Shown: positions 25,001-33,053 of the stretch, one piece after another
Position numbering within the stretch: position 1 is the first letter of the stretch
Layout: each line of letters opens with the position of its first letter
Source: Saturnia japonica
Lineage: Eukaryota; Arthropoda; Insecta; Lepidoptera; Saturniidae
Length of the DNA stretch: 64,000 nt
Direction: 5' to 3'
Assembly: GCA_033032175.1 (NCBI GenBank)
Contig: CM065307.1
Coordinates: 9,176,001 to 9,240,000, forward strand
Notes under the pieces: model-generated
Seen by the model: the letters and a program-made list of their open reading frames with translations, nothing else
Told to the model about the DNA's origin: nothing
Databases searched by the model: none
Made by a program: the position numbers and the translations under genes

Positions 25001-25456
25001 AATAAGCTTGGTGTTACAAAAATAATTAAAGAAACTCATTTGAGGCGCACTAGATCAATGGGAAGTATAACTAAAGATGAACATGAAACAACACCTAAGA
25101 AATCAAAAATTTGTCAAAGGAAAGCATCATCAGAACGAAAGCCTTATCTAAGAAGCGATTCAAAAAAATTTAATGCTATCAATGAATGTAACAGTCCTGT
25201 GTTAATTGCGGAATCGTTAAACAACAATTTAGCAGTGAAAAATTTATCTAGTCCTCTAAAAAATTGTGATGTTAAAAAGATATTGCAAGATCAACTTAGA
25301 ATTGAGAAAATAATTGAACAAGAAAAAAGTGACTTCGAATTGGCGCGAAAGATGGAGGCAGAATGGAATGGTCGAAGACAGCCGAGAAGATCTACAATGA
25401 AACGACAAGTGACAATAAATTATGCACTCAGACCTGCAAAAAAATTGAAAGTATAA
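16054..25456 (+). CDS. RNF168-like RING-type E3 ubiquitin ligase, multi-exon
   Basis: Exons 16054-16396, 16506-16635, 17293-17484, 19296-19485, 19754-19807 (tentative), 20589-20812, 21619-21817 and 24893-25456 join in frame to 631 codons (613 without the 54-nt exon, which is frame-neutral). All donors are GT. A C3HC4 RING lies at residues 29-67 (Cys29, Cys32, Cys44, His46, Cys49, Cys52, Cys64, Cys67). It is followed by LCRLRIGSWLRRATKQKNLV and NPGEIRSEYEAELKRF, both closely matching RNF168 order. A Glu-rich helix (IQREEEEAHRKYLESLQQDE) and a C-terminal FELARKMEAEW segment resemble ubiquitin-binding UMI/MIU helices. Human RNF168 ubiquitylates H2A K13/K15 at DNA breaks; the same role here is inference. 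Basic, poorly conserved middle exons fit the family. Its introns hold many transposons. Exon 5 uses a weak acceptor (CTAAAAAG) and is the least certain part. Confidence 0.88.
17620..18590 (+). pseudogene. LINE fragment split by a MITE, in RNF168-like intron 3
   Basis: Plus-strand reading from about 17620 gives SFGSMNTD up to the MITE and continues immediately after it as KHLSDAANIDWAALEPLPTV. Next come DLFDHYTPVRPIKIKLH and, after stops, WAQFKVLRNRYN. This is the linker between endonuclease and reverse transcriptase in CR1/Jockey-type LINEs. The fragment is 5'- and 3'-truncated and contains stops. Confidence 0.65.
17651..18164. mobile_element. 514 bp MITE with TA target duplication (copy 1)
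   Basis: Terminal repeats GGGCTTGTGTAGACGGCACC (left) and, on the opposite strand, TGGACTTGTGTAGACGGCAC (right) are flanked by TA at 17649-17650 and 18165-18166. A second copy with the same interior lies at 52923-53475. No coding capacity. Removing the element plus one TA restores the reading frame of the surrounding LINE fragment. Confidence 0.88.
19985..20485. mobile_element. MITE with inverted ends in RNF168-like intron
   Basis: The left end CCCTTCAAATATTACGTAAC and the right end on the opposite strand, GCGTTCAAGTATTACGAAAC, are inverted repeats. The subterminal regions share GCGTTAC motifs and G-rich runs, including 12 or more consecutive G at about 20384-20395. No ORF of note. The target duplication is unclear; both sides contain ATTAG. 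Confidence 0.65.
21965..22205 (-). repeat. tRNA-derived SINE (minus strand)
   Basis: On the minus strand the head reads GATGGCTCAGTGACGGACTT (A-box like) and GAGTTCGAATCCCTG (B box, RNA polymerase III internal promoter), at about 22145-22200. The body follows towards lower coordinates with the motif CACCTGATCTTAAGTAATGA on the plus strand, a segment I recall from many lepidopteran repeats. It lies in the last RNF168-like intron. Confidence 0.7.
22620..22960 (+). repeat. RTE-type LINE 3' tail
   Basis: The stretch with GCCTTCCTCGATAAATGGGC and CAGTAGTTCCTGAGATTAGC is the 3' untranslated end I recall for RTE-like LINEs widespread in Lepidoptera. No reverse transcriptase coding is attached, so it is a 5'-truncated copy. 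Confidence 0.6.
23073..23640 (+). mobile_element. Helitron family A, with a short retroposed insert
   Basis: It starts TCTATACAATTAATAAAATT and ends GGGTACAGCTAG followed by T. The body carries the family motif GGTAATCTCCGAAACGGTAG. At about 23450-23545 it is interrupted by a poly-A-tailed insert with a direct repeat on each side. Non-autonomous. Confidence 0.85.
23452..23545 (+). mobile_element. LINE 3'-end insertion with poly-A tail and target duplication
   Basis: The insert AAGTCCGGTGAAGCTGTAAA to AGTCAGGTC ends in a run of 14 A and is bordered on both sides by CACCCACAAG. The Helitron sequence resumes intact after it. The same 3'-end sequence occurs at about 37526-37735 (minus) and 47888-47967 (plus), so this is a family of heavily 5'-truncated non-LTR retrotransposon copies. 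Confidence 0.75.
24206..24440 (+). mobile_element. Helitron family A fragment
   Basis: It contains ACTTTTTACTAAATGCATAT and CTCCGAAACGGTTGGATCGA, both from the 5' half of family A, but lacks a clean 5' terminus and the CTAG end. Confidence 0.6.
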
Positions 25457-25898
25457 TGAAAATGCAAATAAGTATATTATATATAATACGAAAACTTTCA
25501 TTTTATACAGTATCTTAATGTAATATTGTCTAGAAAACTTAACTATCCTTTTGAATTTCAAATGTTTTATTTTTACATTTTTGTTACATACAAAATTATT
25601 TATTTAAAATTTTCACTAATGAAACGTTATTATGAGCATTTATTATTTTAACCTCCAAAGAGAATATTATAATGGTATCTTTTAAGTTTTGCAGCTTATG
25701 TCAAATTCTCACCGATTTTATTATAAGTACTCTTACCAATTAAAATGTTTAAAAAATATAAATATGTAGATATACTATGATCCATAGACTAATTATTAGA
25801 ATTAAAACACAAAGTATTTTAAAGGCATGTTCGACTTAACACTAATATTACTACGTACGTGGCGAACCTAACGTCAATATAGTATTTAGTAAATGGGA

Positions 25899-27325
25899 CA
25901 ATTCACGTGAAGTGGACAAGGAAAAAAGGCGAGGGTCTGAAATTCATTTATACTCCGCCTAATAATTATTGTACTTCTAGAAGGTATGAATTTGAGCAAA
26001 CAAGTTTTTTTCTATGATTTTTGTTTGTCCAGTTACGGGCTTCTAAAGAATAATTGAAATTGAAATTCTGATTTTTGGAATAGTTTCGATTTACATTAAT
26101 ATATCGAAAGTCGCTGATTTAATAGAAAATTTCCTGTTCTGTTTTAAAATAATTAGAAACTTAAAAAAAAAAGACTAATTTCGACCAATATTTTTTTTAT
26201 TTCTAATTATAGCTTAAAATACATTTATAAAACAGAAGTTTTGAAACGGAATCTGCATTATTCAAGAAGATAGATGGCAGAGTATGTCGCGCTTTTTAGG
26301 TCGGTTGTTTTGCATGACAAAAGATATACTTAGTAAAACTGTAATAGGTAGACATAACATTGAAACAAAGGCAGTATGATTTTATTTTATATTGTTTTGA
26401 AATAAGAATCTATGCTTAAGTGGTTCTATTTACAAGTAGGCCTTCGGTTGTTGGAATAAACGCATGCAGCTTATTAGTTCTTGGCATAGTGATTGTAGAA
26501 TCAAACCTGGGTTGCTCAAAAATCATCTGATGTTGAATAGATTCTCTGGAGCAGTATTAAATCCGTTTTTTTTAAAGATAATAACTGAAAATACTGAATT
26601 TCTTGGAGTCATACTTCTATCTTTTCTAGTATAATATGACTTTGATTCTATTTGATGAACAAGTATTTCTTGTTGCAGCTAAGACATGGCGTTACTAGTC
26701 TCATTTCATTATAACAGAATTATCTTTATTGCTACTTCTAACATTTCTGTTCAAATGTATATTTATTTAGTTGAAAAATACCTACCCCCAAATCATTATT
26801 AGAGCTTAACCGCGCTTAAATAGAATGATACATATTAATTACGTTAGTTTTAATGTAATATTTCGCAAACCAATCTATTATGCGTATGCTACTCATTGCG
26901 ACAAGTGTATATAACAATCTACATATCTCCATAATTAAAATAGATCACATTTGAAACCCTCTAGAGTTTTATAAAGAAATTTTATGCTACAAAAGTCAAT
27001 AATAATCGGCTGAAGTTAGTCAAGTTTTGATTTGAAATGTTTAATAATTTTTTTAGTTTCTTTTTATTTAAAAAAAGAACAGAAAGTTTTCTATATAATT
27101 CGCTACTTTTAATATATTAATGTAAATTTATTCAATTCGAAAAATTACTTCTAACAAATCCGTTTTTCAATTTCGACTATTCTTTAGAAGGTCACAAATT
27201 GACAAATAACATCATAGAAAAAAAAAAATCTGAGCTCACATTAAAAGTACTGGAAGTACAATTAGACCGAATATGAACGAATTTCAGAACCTTACTTTTT
27301 TTTCGTTGTCCGCTTCACGTGAAGT
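25899..27325. mobile_element. long-inverted-repeat element without coding capacity
   Basis: About 300 bp at 25899-26210 match the reverse complement of about 27020-27325 imperfectly. The outer ends are the palindrome TTCACGTGAAG followed by GGACAA, and shared inner blocks include TTCTAAAGAATA and TCTATGAT. The arms are clearly more diverged than those of the 4.4 kb element. The 800 bp centre has no ORF of note. Exact ends and target duplication could not be fixed. It lies just 3' of the RNF168-like gene. Confidence 0.6.
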
Positions 27326-27729
27326 GCCTCAAAATTGAAAAGTCAATCTGTATAATAGGACCGGCATAATGAATTATTTTTACAGACAAAAAAAGACTTA
27401 CAACTCATTATAGGTATATTTATAACAAATTGTAATTGATTTTATTGAATTGTCCTTGGTACATAATTTCATTCAATTTGGTTTGTTCATAAACGACTTG
27501 CCATGGATCTCATAACTTTGTGATTACCATGTGATTTAAGGTTTTTAAGTATATAATGTATGTATGTATAGACATATGTATGTATTTCTAATGTGGTGCT
27601 CTTTCATTCAATTATAGTTATAGTAAGAACCCACATTTTGATGAAGAATAAAAATACATGAAAACATATGGAAAGTTTATTTTAATTCGCATTTTACCAT
27701 TTTCTTCTACATAATATATACTCAGCAGT

Positions 27730-28372
27730 TAGTCTATGGGGGTATGAGAGGGAACCGGGTGTAAAGTTCCTCATCCACCATTGAAAAGGGAGGATCCTCC
27801 TTGTTGTCGTTTTCTTGTATATATTTCAATTGTTGGGTTAATTTTAATATCGCGGTGTAAGGCTGCGTTGTATGTGGCGAGATAGATGTCGCTACATCAC
27901 TCCCCTCCGAGATCAGAGGTTGATAGCAGGTTGAGTCATCCATACATCTTGTGATGCTTGCCGGGCCAATGGAATGTTCCAGTGAGTCGGAACCAGATGC
28001 CGCATAGTTCATGGGTGAGTCGGAACTGTCTGCGGTGATGCCCCAGTGGAGTTGGGGTGATGCTGCAAGAATGCTCCAGTGAGTCGGAGTGGTACAGTGA
28101 TGGTGATGTCACGATGACGTAGCTTATTGCGAAGGCAGCGCTGACATTCATGCTTGGGGTCACCAGTTTTGGGTAGTATGGGAGGAACAGGGTGTAAAGT
28201 TCCTCATCCACCATTGAAAAGGGAGGATCCTCCGACCAGATGGGTTTTGTGTCTGGCAGGCCTACTGCCTAATGGTTGTTGTCGGGTTCTTGTATATATT
28301 TCAATTGTTGGGTTAATTTTAATAGTGCGATGTAGGAATGCATCGTATGTGGCGAGATAGATGTCGCAACAA
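27730..28372 (-). mobile_element. truncated LTR retroelement with two LTR-like direct repeats
   Basis: Direct repeats at about 27735-27895 and 28172-28372 share GTAAAGTTCCTCATCCACCA and TTCAATTGTTGGGTTAATTT and end in GAGATAGATGTCGC. On the minus strand a purine-rich tract (GGAGGGGAG) precedes the lower repeat as expected for a 3' LTR, and TGGTGACCCC follows the upper one as a possible primer site. Only about 270 bp remain between them, with no pol domain. It is probably a Ty3/gypsy-type relic; the class is inferred. Confidence 0.55.
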
Positions 28373-28998
28373 GTCGATCTCAATCGATTAAACCCTCAAC
28401 TTTGTCATTGATACCTGTACAATTGAAAATAATATATTTAATGTTTTGGTGTTACAATTGAAAACTTATTACAGTTTAGAAATTCAGTATACTTAACTGG
28501 TCTTTATTTTCAACAGTGATAATAATATTCATGTCACATAGGATTTTGGCCAGTCTGTTAAATACACCTGTAACACTTAAACATTACATCTTAACTATTA
28601 TTTAAAAAAAAACTGTTTATAATAGTTTGTTATCTCTCTTGCACTTTAAATAATACCCTTTAAAATAATTTCAAAAAAGTTTGTTATAATATATATTTTA
28701 ATATTAACACAAACAAAGTTGCAGGCACTGCTAGTAATGTATAAATAAGTTCATGTCAAATAAAGAAATTAACTATGAACTTTAACATGGCATTCATGTA
28801 TAGGTGAGTGAATATCTTTACCAACTTTTATAAAGATCCTAAATGACAGAAATATTTTGAAAAATAAAATCTATAAAAATATGGTTTATAATTAAACATT
28901 TATAAGGTGTTCATGAAATAATTGCACCTTCTGTGGTAAAAGACCAATTATTAGAAGCATGGTTTTTGATAAATGTGCACTTTAACTAATTCCAATAG

Positions 28999-29274
28999 AC
29001 ATGGGTAACACTTCGCTACACCGCACAACTGCACCAATTCAGTTTACTGCGACAGATGTGTTAACATACTTATTTATATGTGTTGATGCATAGTACTCTT
29101 CCGTTCATCAAAGTGGCTAAAACACAGTACCGAGCTGCCCTTCTCTAACTCTCTTGCCTCGCGTACCATTTAACTCAATGCACCGGTGCAGTAAGTTGCA
29201 CTTGAGTTATTGAGTTTGCATAATGAATTTTGCTGAGTTACCCATGTCTTAAATTCAATATGATTGCTGTCCTA
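28999..29274. mobile_element. MITE 'ACATGGGTAAC' copy 1
   Basis: Inverted ends ACATGGGTAACACT and, opposite strand, ACATGGGTAACTCAGC. The internal block TTTACTGCGACAGATGTGTTAACA is shared with copies at 31386 and 32227. The flanks show a weak direct repeat (ATTCCAATA and ATTCAATA). No coding. It lies downstream of the TDP-43 gene, possibly within its 3' UTR. Confidence 0.7.
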
Positions 29275-29309
29275 ATATAAAATTATTGAAATAAAGGTAT
29301 AAAAATGAC

Positions 29310-29912
29310 CTACAATATGATTAAGCAATTATTAAATTACAGTAATCATTATCATACATTTATTTCATTTAAAAATAAGATTGCAATCATCAAACCATTT
29401 CATATTCTTCAAACAATACCATTCACCACTTACCACATAAGAAGTTCAGCAACCACACCTCTCCCAAGATGCTTACATACTACAAATCACATTGTCTCCC
29501 AGATCTTTTCAATTTAAAACAGTATCAACATCTGTCAGATGTACATTCATACTCAGTTCATAAAAAAACCTTATGAAAATACATCTTCAAGTACCAATAA
29601 TGTAATAGTTTTAAACAGTTATATAAGGAAACCCTGGTTACTCCAAAACAAAAATTAAAACATCCATCTCAGAATATCATACTCCTTTATTTATCAGATA
29701 GCCTTGTCACACCACATCACAAGTTACACACAATACTCTATTGATATTGTCTAGTTTAATAAACATTTAAAACTGCATCCACATGTGACCTTTTGTATTT
29801 GCCTTCATTATGATAAAATATCTTTACATACAAATTAAAGTAACTAAGTGTATTTTATAAAACCTAATAATCTTGTCATACATCCCTGATACATCAGCTT
29901 GGTGAGCTCACC
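29310..29912 (-). other. presumed TDP-43 3' UTR with UG-rich patches
   Basis: Downstream of the stop codon, minus-strand RNA would contain UG-rich clusters. One lies at about 29703-29741 (UAUUGUGUGUAACUUGUGAU followed by GUGGUGUG). Another lies at about 29400-29490 (GUGUGGUUGCUG and GUGGUAAGUGGUGAAUGG). TDP-43 proteins bind UG-rich RNA, and vertebrate TARDBP autoregulates through its 3' UTR; the same here is inference. Possible AAUAAA signals occur at about 29684-29692 and 29358-29365. Confidence 0.5.
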
Positions 29913-31253
29913 TCACGTCTGTGACTTGTTCCATCCACTTCCTGAGCCGGAACCTGAACTGTTTCCATTACCACCCCAATTTCCAGAGCCATTAGGCCAA
30001 TTGCCTTGATTCCAATTACCACCTTTACCACCATTCCAGCCTTGATTATTTCCACCTCCACTGCCATGATTCCAACTCGCAGGAGGACCATTAGGTCCCC
30101 AATTTTGATTGCTATTCCAATTTTTACCAGAACTTCCTTGTGGTGGACCACCTTGCCAATTATTAGGACCTGAATTATTAGGCCCCCCTAAAAATCCACC
30201 CCAACCAGCTTGGTTGAGAGCAGCAGCTACAAGACTTATTGGCAAATTAAAGTTTGGTGGGGGTCCTCCATTTGGATTTATGCCTAAATTTTGCATATTT
30301 AGTGAATCTATGTTGCTGTTTCCACCATTACTATTAGATCCACCTGACTGACCTGACCTATTAGACTCCCAATTGTTGGGCCCATACGACTCGTCTTTCC
30401 AATTTTGATTGGTTTTGCTCTTAATCTTAGGTGCAGCACTTGAAACAGATACAGATGCACCTTTAATAACATGATCTTCCCCACATAGACTTTGTGCCAC
30501 TTCAGGATCCAAGAATGTCACAAATCCAAAAGCTCTAAAAGGACGAGGAACAAATACATCAGTCACTTCACCAAATTTAGAGAAATACTCACGGAGATCA
30601 TCTGCTGTCATATCCTCAGTACACCTACCAACAAAAACTTTGCATGGTATTTGTGGTACCAGGCCTTCTTTAGAGTTGGGTATACGTACATCAACCCAAC
30701 GTCCATCTATATTATGTCTTTGAGCCAGAGCTCTCATTTGAGAAGCATATGTGGCAAACCGAATAAATCCAAAACCTTTGAACGAACCGTTTTTATCTTT
30801 TTTTAATTGTACCATCACAACATCGCCGAACTGCTCAAAATATTGCCTGATGGTAGCTTCTGTAGACTTCCAAGGCAGACCTAGGCAAATTAAGTCTGAA
30901 CATGTAAGCTTTTTCTCTAAGCGCTTAGTCTTTGCGGCTGTATTATCAGGTGATACGTCTTCCATCTTGCGTTTATTTTCTTTAGGAAAAACACAAACGT
31001 AAAGATGTTTGCCCCACCCCATTTCAGTTGGGGGGTGCAATTTGCCATCACTTAGACGAATACCTCGAATCGCTTTGCTCTCAGCATGCCTATATTTTAA
31101 TCCGCTAGCACCAGGAAATTGTGCAACGAGGGTTGAGAGTAGTAAAGTTCCATCCATTTCACAAGGCATCTCTACAGCATTGGCTTCATCTTCGTCTTCG
31201 CTTACTTTTATATATTCAAAGAGATCCTCAGTGTATTCTTCTTTACAAGCCAT
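29913..31253 (-). CDS. TBPH: TDP-43 / TBPH RNA-binding protein, complete single-exon CDS
   Basis: 446 codons, ATG at 31251-31253, TGA at 29913-29915. Domains in order: an N-terminal ubiquitin-like oligomerisation domain (about 1-90), a bipartite basic signal near KRK and KTKR (94-111), and RRM1 (about 119-195). In RRM1, LICLGLPWKSTE is RNP2 and KGFGFIRF is RNP1. RRM2 follows (about 204-272; KVFVGRCTEDMT is RNP2 and RAFGFVTF is RNP1). Last is a Gly/Asn/Ser/Trp-rich low-complexity tail (273-446) containing a short helical-looking ISLVAAALNQAGWGGFL segment, like the conserved helix of vertebrate TDP-43. The family is a nuclear hnRNP-like regulator of splicing and mRNA stability. The coding region has no intron. 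A possible 5' UTR acceptor (GAAACAATAG) lies 10 bases upstream of the ATG. No disabling mutation is seen. Identity is secure; whether it is the parental gene or an intact retrocopy is open. Confidence 0.95.
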   Translation of the reverse strand: MACKEEYTEDLFEYIKVSEDEDEANAVEMPCEMDGTLLLSTLVAQFPGASGLKYRHAESKAIRGIRLSDGKLHPPTEMGWGKHLYVCVFPKENKRKMEDVSPDNTAAKTKRLEKKLTCSDLICLGLPWKSTEATIRQYFEQFGDVVMVQLKKDKNGSFKGFGFIRFATYASQMRALAQRHNIDGRWVDVRIPNSKEGLVPQIPCKVFVGRCTEDMTADDLREYFSKFGEVTDVFVPRPFRAFGFVTFLDPEVAQSLCGEDHVIKGASVSVSSAAPKIKSKTNQNWKDESYGPNNWESNRSGQSGGSNSNGGNSNIDSLNMQNLGINPNGGPPPNFNLPISLVAAALNQAGWGGFLGGPNNSGPNNWQGGPPQGSSGKNWNSNQNWGPNGPPASWNHGSGGGNNQGWNGGKGGNWNQGNWPNGSGNWGGNGNSSGSGSGSGWNKSQT

Positions 31254-31385
31254 ATTTAATACCTATTGTTTCAAGATTAGGGTAAATTCGTCACAGGTTA
31301 CAAATAAATCGTTTTAGAACTTCAGCACAATCACAATACTATCAGGCTATCAATTTACATTTATTTTTATTTTACAATATGGCCC

Positions 31386-31493
31386 CATAGTAGACATAGC
31401 TAACACTGCGTTACGCCTAGAGTTACGCCGCACAATTGCGTCTACTCACTTTACTGAATACTGAGTCAGATGTGTCAACACACTTATTCCAAA
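31386..31493. mobile_element. MITE 'ACATGGGTAAC' copy 3, cut by a Helitron
   Basis: GCTAACACTGCGTTACGCCT to CACACTTATTCCAAA matches one end of the MITE at 32227-32523 (opposite orientation). It stops exactly where a family-A Helitron begins. The expected next MITE bases, TGTGTTGGCGCA, appear just after the Helitron at 31993. This lies about 130 bp upstream of the TDP-43 start codon. Confidence 0.7.
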
Positions 31494-31992
31494 CTAGCTG
31501 TGCCCGTGGCTTCGCTCACGTGGACTACAATATGCCCTGGCGAATTTTACTCCCCGTTTCCGGCTGTTTTAAAGACAAAAATGCTTATTGTAGGTGTTCC
31601 TTAGAAGATAGATGTATACTTTTTAATGCCTATAATTATATAATACATTAATATGCTATAAATCTTATTGTTTACTCAGCATACGCCATTTAAGCGCCCG
31701 AATTGATATTCATCATGATGTTTTTTTTATTTGTGCCAAACCCTAATTATTTTTCTAAAATACAAATAGCCTAAGTTGCTCCCTATATTATCAGCTATCT
31801 ATCAGTGAAAGCCCCGTTAAAATAGGTCCAACCGTTTCGGAGATTACCCGGAACACACAGACAGACAGAAAAAAAATGTAAAAATGGGCTTTTTGTTATA
31901 GGTGTCCTTTAAATTTTATATGAATTTAGTAAAAAACTATTATTTTGACATTACAAATAGACACTTCAAAATTTATTAATTGTATGTAAAGA
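31494..31992 (-). mobile_element. Helitron family A, complete, inserted in a MITE
   Basis: On the minus strand it begins TCTTTACATACAATTAATAA (31992 downwards) and ends GGCACAGCTAG at 31494. The host bases on the two sides are A and T, the standard Helitron target, and the joined flanks reproduce the uninterrupted MITE sequence near 32440-32455. No coding capacity. Confidence 0.85.
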
Positions 31993-32226
31993 TGTGTTGG
32001 CGCATAGCATTGTGTAACTCATGAACGAGTAGTTCAACTGAACGGTGAACAGTGCTTACTTCAGATGATGCAAATGAATTCATTCACCTCTGCAGATCTT
32101 TCTCGTTCAGCAGTTCACCACTCACTTCGGATCGAATGATAGATAACAACCTTTCATCAGTTTCTTTTACTTTCCATCTCACTCGTCCATTCAACTTACT
32201 AGCTCACTACTTACTTACTCAGGAAT

Positions 32227-32524
32227 AGCATTGGGTAACTCAGCAAAATTCCTTGCGCCGACTCAATAACTCAAGCGCAGCTTACTGCGCCGGCGCATTG
32301 AGCTAACTCAAATTTGTGCCATGGCGCAGCAAAATAGTACGCGAGGCAAGAGAGTTAAATGAATAAGTCAGCTGACCGAGGCGAGCGGCAGAGTGCGACG
32401 ATGTTCATTAGCCTACTCGATGCGCTGAAATGCGCCAACACATTTGGAATAAATGTGTTAACACATCCGGCGCAATAAACTGAGTTGGTGCAATTGCGCG
32501 GCGGAGCGCAGTGTTACCCATGGC
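32227..32524. mobile_element. MITE 'ACATGGGTAAC' copy 2
   Basis: Ends GCATTGGGTAACTCAGC and, opposite strand, GCCATGGGTAACACTGC. TACTCAGGAAT is present on both outer sides, compatible with a target duplication of about 9-11 bp. Interior GGCGCATTGAGCTAACTC, no coding. Confidence 0.75.
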
Positions 32525-33053
32525 TACTCAGGAATGACGTAGAAAGTGAAAGACAACGCGCGACGCGGCAACGACGACAGTTAGTCAAGATGTTGGCTTT
32601 TATTATCACAGAGCATATGTTTATTTTCGATTGCATGGGATACCATTATAATGTATATGTTAGTATTGCCGATGTAGCAATCTAGTGTTTGTTCACACCA
32701 TAAGCAGAGTCTTATATGAAAACACAGTTTTAGCCAGGAATCGTATGAATATTATATTTCATTATTTGTAGTTATAGCAAATAATAAACAATTTAGAATA
32801 GGTAACAATATTAGCTAATTATATCACGATATGTTAGAAAATATATGTTTGTATCTCAAACAATTTAATATATTTTCTCACTTGACATTTTTCAGTTGAC
32901 AAGACATTTAAAACATTATTTTTTATAAAGAAAAAACATACAATGATATGCAAAGAGATTATACTAGTTTTATATCAAAGCCTCTTTGCTTCAACACTCC
33001 TCCTTAATCTCATGCATACATACTTAAATGCTAAGAACAACACTCATATGGTT

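Noticed and set aside
27734..28214. Overlapping minus-strand ORFs as a host gene
   Set aside because: They span the two LTR-like repeats and are best explained as LTR and leader sequence of a truncated retroelement.
30109..31317. Plus-strand ORFs opposite TDP-43
   Set aside because: They are shadows of the conserved minus-strand coding sequence with no motif of their own.
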